From the NCBI GenBank assembly GCA_037178975.1, contig JASJZH010000005.1, positions 1,178,001 to 1,242,000 on the forward strand: a stretch of DNA of 64,000 bases, written 5' to 3'. The translations under genes were made by a program, and so were the position numbers. Source of the DNA: Oscheius tipulae (Eukaryota > Nematoda > Chromadorea > Rhabditida > Rhabditidae). Positions 11,461-23,823 of this stretch are shown piece after piece. Under the pieces are notes generated by a model. The model was not told the DNA's origin. It made no database searches and saw nothing but the letters and a program-made list of their open reading frames with translations. Numbering within the stretch: position 1 is the stretch's first letter; the number at the start of each line of letters is the position of its first letter.

Positions 11461-12918
11461 ATAGAGAGGGCATGTTGCAAAACTGGGAATGATTCACGTC
11501 TGTTCCAGCCTTTTTCTTTAGTTTTTAGTCAGAATTTCGGGTTTTTTGTATGTTTCACGCTTTTTTTAAGTTTGTAAGTACTTGGAAAACAATGTTTCGA
11601 GATTCACTCTTCTTCCGATATCAAACTTTCCTTGTTTCAACTCTTGCCCAAAGACAATAACGCAAAGATTGCCCAATGCGACGATCCTTCTCTTGAAACC
11701 TAGTAGTTTTGAAATGTTGCGAGGCAGGAACCGTATGTGAAAGTGAGAATCATAAAGTTTTTTGTTTTATAAAGAGACAAAACACATTTTTGATGCAATG
11801 AACCTGGAAAATCACACAATTTATACAAACAGTATCCCCACTCTGGTAGGTTCATATTTTGAAGAGCGTGTACTCAAAACATAGGTCGGCTTTCGTTTGA
11901 ATTTTTGGCGCCCTTTTGCGATCAAGCCTAAATTCGAGGTTTCTGATGCAATTTGCTCATTCACAGCGTTTTTAAATGCATTTTTCGGATTCAGCGTGTT
12001 AAAAAACCCCTTATAATGTGAGAAACATAGAAAAGATGCCGATATGAGCGATTTTTACCGTTGTTTGTCCAACATAAGGATTTTCCAATATCGTAGCACA
12101 TATCGGGCTGTTTGCATGTTTTATGGGGCTGTTATGCATGCTGAAATCAATAAACATGGTAAGAAACTGTAGAATGAGTTCTCAGAGTACCCGTTTACGA
12201 ACGAAGGGAGGAGGCTACCGTAGTTTTTGAACCAAGGGGGCGCCTGTCGAACTATTATCACAACTTTGAGTACATCGGAACAACGACTTACTGTTTTGTT
12301 TTTTTTTTCTACAATGAGACGGTCACACTATCAGGTTCCATTTCACCCGGATATCTTTTACACACTTCTTGAAACCTTTTTCTTCAGAGAGGCTAAAACT
12401 TTGAGAGATCTGCTCCTAACTGGATAAAAACTCATTATTTTTCCTAAGAATCCTCAAGATTTATCAACTTTCTGTTCATCTGATAACTTTCACCTGTTCC
12501 TTGAAACATTTTCACATCCAAAGAATGCACTAAACAAAACTCGAATGCTTGTAAAATTTTGCTCACTCCCTTTATATATTCCCAATATTGCTCTTTCTTG
12601 TAGTTTTCATATAGTATTCTGTGAGTGACTGGTCACATCTAAGCTCTTCTCTACTTTCACGATGAACCAAAACATGATGAGCTATTAACTTTAAAATGCC
12701 CTGGATAACCTCGTCAAATGAAATATTGCAGTTTTACGAGTACATTTTCAATTCAAAAACGTATTACCGTATCTTTAAGAAAATGTGTCAGCAGTATAGA
12801 ACAAGTTTCCGATCCTGTAGACATCCTTTCTTCAAAATAATCTTTATCTTTTCCCCGACATTTTAAGCCAATTGGTATGCGATAAAGCGTTGATGCTCAC
12901 CCGTGTTGTTGACACTAT

Positions 12919-13106
12919 CTATCGTGATCCTCTCCGTCCGGCGTCTTTTAGAGATGTCCTTTCAGGTCGGAGACGGCAGTTTCTTCTCTTGAGGCAGGCA
13001 CAGAGAGACGGGGCTGGGGCGACGGTGGTCAGGAGAATTGTGATCTGAAAATGGAGAGGGTGAGAGAGACAGAGATTCTACTCACGTATAGTAGGACGAA
13101 GAACAT
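12919..13106 (-). CDS. Candidate small secreted peptide (2 exons, 48 residues)
   Basis: On the minus strand an ATG at 13106 opens a 7-codon exon (MFFVLLY, 13106-13086) ending in a consensus GTGAGT donor. A 41-nt intron ends CATTTTCAG, and exon 2 (13044-12919) starts ITILLTTVAPAPS, in frame to a TAG. The joined N-terminus is a good signal peptide. The remainder (CACLKRRNC ... KDAGRRGSR) has paired Cys and dibasic sites, as in short secreted or neuropeptide-like precursors. I do not recognise a family. An alternative donor (GTGAGC near 12896) lies beyond the stop, so the 3' end could differ. Support is splice consensus plus signal peptide only. Confidence 0.4.
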
Positions 13107-14380
13107 CCTCTGACGACTAGTAGAACTGTAGAATATTCTGTTCCTGGACTCTAATTACACTTTTTAAAAACAACGAACAATAAAAACTTGCTCTTCTTGC
13201 AGTTCTGATCCGAGTTCGCAAAAATTTGAAGTATCTCTTCGATAAACCTTCTTCATAACACACCCAAAACCCCAATTGTCCGATTCTCCCCCATTTCCAA
13301 GACCTTATAGTTTTTAGTTTCAGCTGCCTACTAGCCTTCATGCGACGTTTTTACTTTGTTTTTTTTTTTCTTTTTTAATGTCAACCAATTTCCAAAACTC
13401 TTTAGTAGATAGTAAGTATTCATTTATTTCTTCTGTAAACCTATCAGAACGCTGCTTACACGAGCAATCAGCATTTTCGCAAATAAAAATTAGAAGAAGA
13501 ATCTTTGTTTCACTCTTACTATAAGTATAACTGCTTCTTTTTGCTTTTGCTCTTGTTGTTAGGTGTGTATAAAATAAAAAATCCCTCCCCTAGTCTTTCC
13601 ATAACTTATCCAACCCACCATATCCATTTGACCAGTACCTCAAGCTTCTCTCTATTTACAAGTTTTAAGTTTTTTTTCAAGCTTTCTTCAAGACTTCAAT
13701 GGTTATTCCTTTGCTTAGAGGCTCTAACTAGCAAAAAATCCAAAATTCCTCTCCCAAAAACCCCTCCATTACACTCTGGAAGAACTCCGGTTGACTCATT
13801 TCCGGGAGGGGTCAGTCTGAAAGTCTGAAAACATTCATTTTCTCTATCCCACTTTCCTTGACAAATCGGTCCTCTTCACACCTCCCCTGGTACTCCATAG
13901 GGTGAGGGGCAGTCGGTCGCCTTCCCCTCTCTGCAGTCAAAATCCGGGCCAGGATCATTTGTTATGATTTCTTTGGTTCCTCTCCCCCTCTCGGGCCATT
14001 TAGCTTCCTCTAATGTTGATTGATCCTGCGTCCTTCTACCATTCCCAGTATTTTGAAGGGTTCCTCATACCTGAACAGCTGTTTGGTCTCTTGGGCCCTC
14101 TAAAAACTGGAAGTGGGATCAGATGACACATCTGGAGGCTGGCTGACCAATGGCCTCTCATTTCTCTCCTAGACTAAGTGTTCGTTTCCTGGAACCCAGT
14201 GATTCATTGAGTATCTTTTTTATTTCGAGAGTTCAGCATAGTTTTTCTTGGAACAGCAAGTCGCCAATCACCAGCGGCATTACGGTTCCAGAGATTTCTA
14301 GTTTATGTCGGACGAGTATAGTAGCTATAGAATTGCAAAGTCGTCATTTCCCAATTCCGTTGAGAACACAATTCCAGAAG
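13107..14380. other. Intergenic with a GC-rich island
   Basis: No gene is evident. About 13780-14150 is richer in C and G than its surroundings and includes TGACTCA at 13792-13798 next to TTTCCGGGAGGGG. No frame across the island looks like protein. Confidence 0.4.
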
Positions 14381-14694
14381 CTTACAGTTAGAAGCTTCTA
14401 AAACCATTGAAAAACCTTTAATGTCGTGTTATTATCATGTTGAAACAAACTAGGTATCTAAACTACGAAAGCCTCGAAACAAAAGCTAAATTAAAGTCAA
14501 TACATCCTCTCAAAAAATTAGGAACCAAGTTTGATTATACCCACGGACAAACAAACAAATAAACATAGACAAACGAACAGAGTCAACTACAGACACCAAC
14601 GCGCTTTCGTAGTTTAGATACCTAGTTTGTTTCAACATGATAATAACACGACATTAAAGGTTTTTCAATGGTTTTAGGAGCTTCTAACTGTAAG
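14381..14694. repeat. Near-perfect 92-bp foldback (inverted repeat)
   Basis: Arms 14381-14472 and 14603-14694 are reverse complements with only about one visible mismatch over 92 bp, around a 130-bp loop. Arm landmarks are CTTACAGTTAGAAGC, AAAACCATTGAAAAACC and GTCGTGTTATTATCATG. It has no coding capacity. Such high arm identity implies a young insertion or strong gene conversion, and a transcript would form a long dsRNA hairpin. Clear target duplications were not seen. Confidence 0.9.
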
Positions 14695-14715
14695 TGTTAG
14701 ACAGTCCTATTCAAA

Positions 14716-15520
14716 CATTTCCTGAAGTGGGGTTATACTACGGTTCTAAATGTTCGTGTTTGAACAGGTCAGCAGCCTAAGAGTAGAGGTTTCTTTTTAT
14801 TCACACACAGGAAAAAGTAATTACTTGAACTGTGAATTTTCCATTTTAAAATTCTTTTGAGAACAAAGTCCAAGTCTTAAACGTTTTCCAGTTCATGTTT
14901 TAACATTAATATATAAGAACTAGGAAACCTGAACAAATAATTCGACGACGCGCATTTTTGTCGGTCAAATTTCCTCGTTCTACCCTCCAGATGACTGTTG
15001 TTCTTTTGTGTTTCAAGATCTCCTTATAGAGGCACGATATTGCTTGCTTTTCAATACTATTCTGACTATTACAGCATTAAACTAGTACTCTTCGATCCTT
15101 TCTTGAACTGAAATGGGGTTATACTACAAGCCTAAATGTTTGTGTTTCAACAGATCAGTATAGTTTAGCAGGAACAAACGTTTCCAATTGTTCATTTGCG
15201 GAGCACAGTAACTTTTTGAACTACAAAATCATCATTTCCAAAATTTCTTGAAAACAAGACTCAAGCCTCTAACTTTTTCAAGTTCTACAATATAAAAACT
15301 TAGAAACCTGGACTGGCATTTATTCAACGAAATCATCAGATGATCAAATTTTCTTTTCTCACCCTCCAGATGACTGATTTTTTCCAATCGAAAGGCTTTT
15401 AATTCCTAGTTTTTTCAAGATCGCAGATGGAGACACTACTCTGAATAGTTGAATGCACTCCTCAACTCTTGTCAGACCGAAATGAGTACAGAGTATTCTA
15501 AACCATTGTGTTTCAACATT
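14716..15520. repeat. Diverged tandem repeat, unit about 380-390 bp
   Basis: Landmarks recur in order. GGGGTTATACTAC appears near 14732 and 15117. CTAAATGTTCGTGTTTGAACAG and CTAAATGTTTGTGTTTCAACAG follow each. ACCCTCCAGATGACTG appears near 14983 and 15361. A third partial unit begins near 15470 (CATTGTGTTTCAACA). Each unit carries TGTTTCA-type motifs. Confidence 0.7.
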
Positions 15521-15656
15521 ACTGCATAGTTGAGCTGGAAGGCCTTGCATAAAAAAAGGAACTTCTATGACATCATCAAGCCATATTTGCAGGCTACTAA
15601 AAGGGAAAACGGGGACCCTGAAAAGTTTTCACGTATTTCTTCTAACATAAGCATTC

Positions 15657-15842
15657 CCTTACGTCTGAAATACGCAATTACATATTCGCGTTTTTCGGAG
15701 CAAGCCGACTTTTTCTAATTTTTCGATGTTTTGTAAAGCTGTAAAGCAGATCACGGGCTACAACTTTACAAAACATCGGAAAGTCAGTAAAAGTTGTCTT
15801 GACTCCGGAAAACACGAAAATGTAATAGCGTTTTTTTCGTAA
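15657..15842. mobile_element. Small foldback MITE
   Basis: This is an imperfect palindrome of about 186 bp. CTTACG...ACGCAATTACATATTCGCG at the left pairs with CGAAAATGTAATAGCG...CGTAAG at the right. The central CGATGTTTTGTAAAG (15723-15737) pairs exactly with CTTTACAAAACATCG near 15763. A shorter related hairpin is at 41427-41465. Confidence 0.7.
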
Positions 15843-16269
15843 GGTGTGTTTATATTAGAGCTTTTACAGTGTAACATTCCAAGAAAAATGTTTCGATGGT
15901 ATTCCTCGATCCTCTTTCCAATAATTTACAATCCCGTGTTCGTATCAGTATATAAACCTTTTTCGTTTAAAAAAGTATACATAGCTGTAAGTTTGTTTGG
16001 TATTTCGGTTATTTTTTCAGCGTCTCATGTTCGAAAAAAAAACCCTTCAAGTGCATGATGAAGCAGATTCTCTTCTCTCCTTCCTTTCAGTTTTTCATTC
16101 CTGCAGGTGTTCTTGTGTCCTGTGTCCTTTTTCACACGTTTTTGTAGCCCGTCCTCTTGGCGCCTCTCACTCGGCATATTTCCTTCTCGTATCAGTCGCC
16201 TTTCAAAAGCCCCCTAAATCGATTGGGGGCCCCCTGTTTGAAACCATACGGAGCTGGAAGATAACAGAA

Positions 16270-16530
16270 GGCATACTTTCTGTCGCTGTCTCTGTCTCTG
16301 TTTCTCAGTCTCTTAGTCTCTCTGCCTTTCAGTCCCTCTGTATCTCTGTCTCTCTGCTTCTCTATCTCTGTCCCTCTGTCTTTCTGCCTCTCAGTCTCTC
16401 TATATCTCTGTCTCTGACTCTGCTTCTCTATCTCTGTCTCCGTTTCCCTGTCTCCCTGTCACTCTCTCACCAGTTACCCTATCATTTTCACATTAGTCTC
16501 TCTGTCTCTCTCGCAGTCTCTGTAAATCCG
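16270..16530. repeat. (CTCTGT)n simple repeat block
   Basis: About 260 bp of CTCTGTCTCTGT/CTCAGT variants. It gives a long low-complexity open frame of Ser/Val/Leu, which I do not regard as a gene. Confidence 0.9.
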
Positions 16531-17526
16531 GTTGTTGCACTCTCTTTTCGGGTGTCGGAGCGGGGAAGCCCCGGTCGAAGGTTACCTCCCCCCCACTCCC
16601 CCCGATTCGACCACCACAAACTAAACAGGACACCCTACTGGGTGTTATTGTATTGCCAGCCTCATTATCCTCTAACTGTATGGCTCGTCCTCATTGATTT
16701 TAGATTTGTTTTTTGTTTCAGTCATTTTTGGCTCATAACATACGCAACTCCCCATCTAAGCAATCCATTTGGTATAGAGCTGCTATCTACATTTGGTAAA
16801 ACACAAAATGCTCTCACTATCTATTCCTAGAGAATGCACAACTGCAACAGTATCAGTTTCCAGGTGCAAAAATCGACCGAAACAGTCGGATCCAATTCGG
16901 GTATCTTTAGTATTTGAAGTAAAAATCCTATTGTTTCCAAAGGTATAAGATGTTTCTGTAACTTATCCTTCAGTTTTTGGCCCAGATCGAGTTATCGTCA
17001 AAATCTTCTAAAGGCTATTTTATTGAAATTTGGTTTTCCCCAAAATTTCTTTCCCAATACCCAATTTTTTTACTCACTGACTACGGGTTCTAATTTCAGC
17101 TCTTTACTACCTTTTATTCGTTATTTGCGGCACACTATCAAAAACCAGTGCCTCCTCTCTCTAAACCAACGATACCTAGGCTTTGTGAGACATTTGAAAA
17201 ACAAATAACTTTCGTTTATTTTTCTGTGTCAATAGAAATGAAAACTGTTGCACGTTTTGTCTATTGAATCTACAGAATATTCTTTCCTTCTTGTAGCTGT
17301 TCCTCCCAGTTGTTATGTCTAGGAAAACCTGAATGGTTGAAAACTCTCCCAAAGACTGACTGTATAGATTTGTTGAAACCTTACCTCAACTTTCCTTGAA
17401 GTCTTGAAATTCATCTCGTCTAAACAAACTTTTTATGTTACACAAAAGTGATATAACTGAGACAGTGACAGTTGCGGTTTCATCTTCGTCAGCTCTGTTC
17501 AAACTGCCTATTGTTCCTTTTTTGTG

Positions 17527-19427
17527 CGTTTCAACAGTTTCGTATAACAAGCCCATTGGAACTGTTTCAATAGTCTCGTCTTTGTTTCACGCTAAAATAA
17601 TATACCATATCATATCCTTTTTCAGAGTTTCTGGTCCTAAGAAACTTTAGTGATGCTCTAATTTCTCCACTGATTATCTCAGTTTTCATATTTCAACAGA
17701 ACCTTACAATCAGACCAGGGAAAACAGTTATACTAGAAAGAGCAAGGAATTATCTAAGCAAAAAATTTCTCATCAACCATATCTCTCTCTATTTCTTCCT
17801 CATCGTCTGTGCTTATCTATCCAAAAAATCTCTACCGATATAGACTTCCAATCACTCTTTGTGTTTCACCAGTGTATTGTTACCAGACCAGTGAAACTTT
17901 TCCTATTTCTTCCATGAATGGTTTCAAAAATGTTTGCCATATTTACCTGTTTCTATGAAATAAAAGCTATTATCCTTTCTACCAGATAGTTTTGCGTTTC
18001 ATCTCCACTAGACGTTCAACTACACTTTATGTTTCACAAATTTTTTATAAGCGGAGCAGTGAAATAACTTTACTAAGGCCTTCTGTAGATCTCTTCCAAA
18101 TTGTTTCTCAGATCTTTGTTTTCATCAAAGTTCGAACCCTAGAAAAGTTCCAGAGCTCTTAACGAATACTTGGTTTTTGTATGGTACACAAGTTTCTTAT
18201 AAAAGTTTCTGATGAAACATTTTCTATTTTCGGGAATTCTTCTGTTTTATTGTCTTCCAAATATCAACATTCCCACAGCCATCTCTCGCACTGTCTCTCT
18301 TTTTCTCCCCTATATTGTGGTGCTAATTTATTCGAAACATCTCTACAAGATATCGACTTTCAACTATTTTTTGTATTTCACTACTTCTTTAGGTATAGAC
18401 CAGAAAAATTTTTTCATTCTGCTCTCGCTTTCTTTCCTTGTATTCAAAAATCTTTCCTAGAACTTTGTGCTACCATTCTCGCAGAACGGGCCTAATTTTT
18501 TGTCCACTAGTTCGTTCAAAATTCCTAGATCCTCTATTTTGTTCGCATTTGACTCTTGCAAACCTGGGCGGGATACTGCTTCCTATGAAATGTTTTGTGT
18601 TTCAAAACTACTTTATAACAAAGAAAAAAAATATTTTCAACCTCTTTTGTCAGATACCATTGAAATTGTAGTTCCTTATAATAATCCCAAGTGAAACATT
18701 TTTTGGTCTTCGGAAATATTATGTACCACTAGTTCTGTGATCAATATTCATATGTGTTTCAAATCCTAGAAGACTGTAGAGTCTGCTACTCTTCTTGTCG
18801 AATATCCCTTTTTTATGTTTCACCAGTTTCATATAACATCTATGTTAAAATACTTTCTTTTTCAGTCATTTCAAGTACCAATATTCCTATAACTATCTCT
18901 CTTCATGTCTCTCCTTCTCTCTCCCATCCTGTGTACTGATCTATCCAAAACATCTCTACAAGATACAGACTTCCAACTACTTTTTGTGTTTCACAAGTTC
19001 CTTTGATTTAGGCCAGAGAGATTTCTTTCTGTGTATTTGGGGTTTCTCAAATCTTCGTACTACCTATTTCTGTAGAACAGACCTCTTCATTTGTCCAATA
19101 GTTAGTCCAAAATTCACAGATCCTCTATTTTGTCCTCCTTTGATTAAGGCAAACCATGACAGAAAACTACTGTTCCTGTCGAAAAGTTTTTGTGTTTTAA
19201 AACTACTTTATGACGAAGCCATTTCCACTATTATTTAGGTTTTTTTAAGGTTTTTTTCTCGATTTCTTTATAGCCAGTCCAGTGAAACTATTTTACTTCG
19301 TCCTGAATTTGTCGATGTCAAATACTATTTCCGTACATGCAGCATCCAGGTTCAATCTCCAGAATTCTGAAAAGCTCTTTCACCTCCACCTTGTCAAGTT
19401 TCTTCATGTTTCACCGGTTCTTTATAA
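17527..19427 (+). promoter_or_regulatory. Block of plus-oriented TGTTTCA-N9-TATA elements
   Basis: Measured pairs (first box start, second box start): 17527/17543 (variant CGTTTCA), 18030/18046, 18598/18614, 18816/18832 and 19407/19423. The offset is 16 nt in every case. The second box is TATAA in all five. The site at 17862 has TGTTA at that offset. N9 is not conserved beyond a slight AC/GTT bias. The arrangement resembles a PSE-plus-TATA small-RNA promoter, and box 1 resembles the C. elegans 21U-RNA upstream core CTGTTTCA without its first C. Promoter activity is inferred. Confidence 0.6.
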
Positions 19428-19640
19428 GCGATCCAGAGAAACTCTTTTACTCAACTTAGCCTATCAGGTTCGAACCCGATTTGATCATTCGAATGGCAAA
19501 GTTTTCATGCTTCTTATAACCGCTCTGGTGAAACATTTTCCATTTCAGTCTGATTTAGTTTTTCAAACACGCATGTTCCTACAACCATCTCTCTTCCGCT
19601 AATCTATCCAAAACATCTCTTCACCGACATTCTGTCCCTC
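17821..19640. repeat. Higher-order tandem array, unit about 510-660 bp
   Basis: The anchor ACATCTCTACAAGATA...GACTTCCAACT recurs at about 17826, 18335, 18947 and (truncated) 19608. Between anchors the order is conserved: CT-rich ATCTCTC tract, anchor, TGTTTCAC with TATA, AGAACNGACC/GGGCC, CAAAATTC, AGATCCTCTATTTTGT, then AAAACTACTTTAT. Units are strongly diverged, yet each keeps the bipartite motif. Confidence 0.75.
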
Positions 19641-22600
19641 CCGCCCGTAAAGCCCTCTCTCTCCTTTTATATCCCTCCCCCTCTCCCACTATGGCTAACT
19701 GTCTCTCAGCTGTTGTCCTACCACTCGAGGCCTAGCTGACTGACCCCGGTCCTCCTCCTCTCGCGCGCGCGTCCCCCTCTCTGTGTCCTCTCGTGTTTAC
19801 TTTTTGCCTTTGCCGTCCATCCAAACCCGGGGCTAGCTAGCTTCACCAAATAGTTCGACTTCCTTTACCCATTTTGGACAGTTTTCTCCAGATGTATGGC
19901 GGTTTGGGCTAATCTTTGTGGAAAAAGAAAAGATCCTGGCAGTAGATCTCAATGCATCCCTGTGGTATCATTCGTAAAGCATTTTTACATAAGAAAAATT
20001 TGGTATCATGCATCACTAAAACATTTTCAAAAAACATTTGACTATTTGACTTCTGTAAGTCTCAAAGTTACTAAAAGTGTACTGTTTCGCCGAAATTTTG
20101 AAGCTACCACTGTTTTTCTCCATTGCCAATCTCTATTCATAGCATTTTTGAAACATTCGCCTTTCGAGCTTTTCATCTAACCAAACTTCGTCAAAAACTT
20201 TTTGTTTCACTGCTAGTATGAGGTTTGAAATGAGTGGAAATATCGTTGTACACAGTATTTGAAACAACTTCGCATAAAACTTTTCATAGCTCCCAAAAGC
20301 CGATCCACCTAGTTCAAATTTCTGCCAAATGTTTACTGTTTTATTATTTTTGACGTCAGTCAGTATTAATCTCATTGTTTCTTCAAGTGTTTCCGACCTA
20401 TATTCATTGACGCTTTGAAACATTCCCCTTTCAAATTTCATCTAACCAAAACTTCGTCAAAACTATTGTTTCACTGTTATTTTGAAGCCACAGAAAAGTG
20501 TAGTCATCGTTTTCCATTTCCCCGGATTTCTATTCATAGAACTTTTGAAACATTTATTTTCTGAATCTTTCACAGTTCTCAAAAAATTGTTGTTTCATTA
20601 TTTTTCAAACAAGAAGGATGCCGCATAGTTTCTCCAAACCCCGATCTCTATTCAAAAACTTTTGAAACATTTAACCAATTGCAAAAAAACTGGACTTCGT
20701 TTCTCTACCACCACGTTTTTGCTCAGAAAAAAAACGCTGAAACATATGAGAAAGTGAGAAAGAGAGTAGCTAAAGTGAATGAAGGTCATTAGTCATTTGG
20801 GAAAGGGGCTGCGGCCGCTCTGGGTGAGCGTGAGAGAGAACGAGTTCGATGGACTCTCGCTGCTGATCTTGATCGATTTTATCCACCTACCCCGGGTACC
20901 TAAACGCAGGGCATGGGTTCGGGTTATTTTTGTCCTTTTCCGGTTTGTTGGGGGAAGTTTTCTGTTCCAATTGCAAATTAGAGACTTTTTGGTTTCAGCA
21001 ATGGGTGTTTAGTCAGAAGTTGGAGCCTTTCAGTTTTTTCTTGGTATGAAACATTTCCAATATTTATTCCAACGCAGCATCGCAATATCCTATATATCAC
21101 CATAAAATTCAGCTTCATTATATAAGCTTTCAATGAAACACGACAATTTTGGCATGTTATTCCGACGCCATCATCATTTTAGCACACTTGTCTATCTCTC
21201 CTATAGGTCGATATACTGGCGGACAAGCAGCAAGGCTCGTACGTACCGAGATTCTGTGAAAGATTCATTATACAACCATTCTCCTTCTGAACCATGTAAA
21301 ATATTGGTTCCGAACCAACAGTCAATTTCTTTTTGTTTCATGAAAACTAACGATGTATGCTAAAAACTGTTCACTATATAATCTTTTCTTGAATCATATC
21401 AGGTTCCAACAAATCTGACACGAAGATTCGTATTTGCCCCCAACATTTTGGTCTTCTACTCTTCTTCATTATTGTATGAAATGACTATATGTCATCTACC
21501 AGCTCCGTATACTAGCATTCCTTGAAACATTTTACACTGTTTGTCCTTATGAAACTCATTGGAGCGGCGTGCACTGCAGTATGGAAATTCCCTGAAAGCT
21601 CCACTATATGAACTTTCTCTGAAACATGGAAGAATCTTTCACACCTACATTTCTGAACCATGGAAGGTCTCGGTTCCGAGAGAGCAGTCTACTTTTTTTT
21701 TTGTTTCATAAAGATGGAGGCATTTATTGCATGCAAAAATAACTTCGCTACATAACTTCTTCCTAAACATATCCGAGCCCAATATATTTTTCACAAACAT
21801 TTACCCATACGTCCAACATTTTGGTTTTATGCTTTTCTCCAAAGTAACAATGGTCGACTGTCTGTTATCTACCGGCTTCGTATACTATCATACTTTGAAA
21901 CATTAGGAAATCTCAGGCCTTTTACTGTTTTTTCAATGTACCCCCTGCACTGACGGCAGAGTATAGAAAAATTGACTCCGTCTGAGTCATGCAAAGTCAT
22001 GACTTCGAAATAATTCAGTTTATTCTTGTTTTGTAAAGTCCACACTCTGAATGTTTCCCTCTATCAACTTTGTCTGAAACATGGAAGGATCTCCTGTCTA
22101 CACGCCAGATGACGTAGAAATTTCAAGCTAGCATTTTTTTTATTGTGGGCGAAGTCTGCACCAAGGTTCGTGAAAGTTTTAACATATCACCGTTCCTTGA
22201 AACAGAAAAATCCTTACTAGTCATTCAACGACTCCCAATTCCTTCTCTTCGTTCAATTTATTTTCATTTTCCAAGTCTATCCACCTGACGATTGTATGAC
22301 AAAAACTGTTCTCTACATAACCTCTTCCTGAAAGGTATCAGGTCTCAACATATCTGTCACAAAAGTTGTCTTTGTCTCCAATATTTTGACTTTTTGTTTT
22401 CATCATCGTTGCAGGGAACCACTGCATGGCATCTACTGGCTCCATATACTATCATTCCTTAACACATTGGAAAATCTCATGACTTCCCCTGTGTGTCCTC
22501 ATAAAACTTGTTGAAACGCTGTGCGCCGAAGTATTGTAGATTCCTGAAAGCTTGATCATTAAAACTTTCTCCGAACAAAGAAAGTTCATCCCATTCTTGC

Positions 22601-23560
22601 ATTGAATGCCATAAATAAGATTGTATTTTGTTTTGTTCTTCGCTGTGGTTCCGCCACACTAAAATTCTGTCAAAGAGCCACTATAATACCACTCTTTGAA
22701 ACAAGAAAAATCATTCCGAGATGAGCAAAAATTCCAATCTTCTGTTTTTTTTGGACGGGACCATGCTACACATTACATCTAAGTAGCGATTTAACGTTAC
22801 TAGCTTTCCATGAAACATAACAGACTCCTCTAGAATGACTGGAAATAGTACAAAGCCATTTCTTGAAACATTGAAAATCTGAGACTTATGGTTTCTGATC
22901 TTCTACGTGATCACCTTAGAAGTTCTCAGAAATCCCCACTATTTCAACTTTCTCTGAAACATGCGACATAGTATTTTGTATTCAGCATGATGACGACTTA
23001 CTCCCTTAGAGCTTCAATACGTTACCATTCAGTGAAACATGAGACGACTCCTTCTGAATCGATTTCACATTATTTTAGTCTTTTACACTCAGAAATTCAG
23101 GAAACGAACGTTGATCCCGAAAATTCCTCTTGAATAGCCTGGAACCCCCACTTTACCACTTTCTTCATTACTTTTTGTCTGCCGCGTTCAATGTGGCTGC
23201 GACCGCTGGGCAGCAATGGTTCTAACATATAAGCATTTCTTGAAACACTGGGAATCTTGAACCGTCTTACAGTTTCTGATCTTTCCGAGCGTCCAAGTAA
23301 TTGCAGTCTCTTGAAAATCTCATTATATCAACTTTCTCTGAAATACCTGTCATTGAATTTTGAGTTGTTATCACATCAGGGAAGCAGCTGATCTAGAGTT
23401 CCCTAAGAGATTTATTACATCATCATTCCTTCAAACACAAGAAATTTCCATTGAGATCTTCCTGAACCATGCAAAACTTTCAGTATTCTGAACTTAGTGT
23501 CTTTTTTTATTCAAACGCCAAATAGGAGTGTTTGTCAATAATTATCTTACCATACTGCCT
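19500..23560 (-). promoter_or_regulatory. Block of minus-oriented TGTTTCA elements in a higher-order tandem array
   Basis: Here the motif reads TGAAACA on the plus strand, with TATA-like boxes upstream. One exact-register pair is TGAAACA 21134-21140 with ATATA 21120-21124 (offset 16). Other clear copies lie near 21535, 21608, 21897, 22692, 22815, 22954 and 23033. A longer unit recurs at about 21320-21540, 21690-21900 and 22270-22470. Its landmarks are AACTGTTC.CTA.ATAA, then ATCAGGT, then CAACATTTTGG, then CATCTACCGGCTCCGTATACTA. No exon was found. Confidence 0.6.
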
Positions 23561-23823
23561 TTTCCTTAAACGTAAAACTTCCTCTCGGATGGCCTGAATC
23601 TCCTACTCTTCCACCTTCTTCATTACTTTTTGTACACTTCTTTAAAGGCACAACCACTGCTTGGCAACGGCAGGTCTGTATTCTCTGAGAACGGCCATCT
23701 CATAGTTCCTTGGAAAATTTACGCTTCTTACTCGTTTCAAAAGACGTAGATTTCCTGTCCTATTATAACACTGTCGCTCTGTCTCTTCACTCTCACTTTT
23801 TTCCATAATACGAACTTTTCCAG

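Larger units (their letters stand above)
9130..12918. other. Intergenic, gene-free, repeat-bearing
   Basis: I see no exon with family similarity. The stretch holds a CTGTCTCT tract, one GC-rich island (see 11331-11391), scattered TGTTTCA/TGAAACA motifs (for example near 10368 and 10674) and a second copy of the dispersed repeat at about 12222-12270. Short open frames here have no splice or codon support. Confidence 0.5.

Noticed and set aside
15997..16830. Long open frame of 277 codons
   Set aside because: Much of it is translated CTCTGT simple repeat (Ser/Val/Leu runs), and the rest has no domain, splice support or codon bias.
19460..19480. GGTTCGAACCC, like a tRNA B box
   Set aside because: No A box, anticodon arm or acceptor stem can be fitted around it.
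20779..21012. GC-richer open frame between arrays (KVISHLGKGLRPLWVSV)
   Set aside because: No splice sites, family or conserved motif in either strand. Kept as unexplained intergenic sequence.
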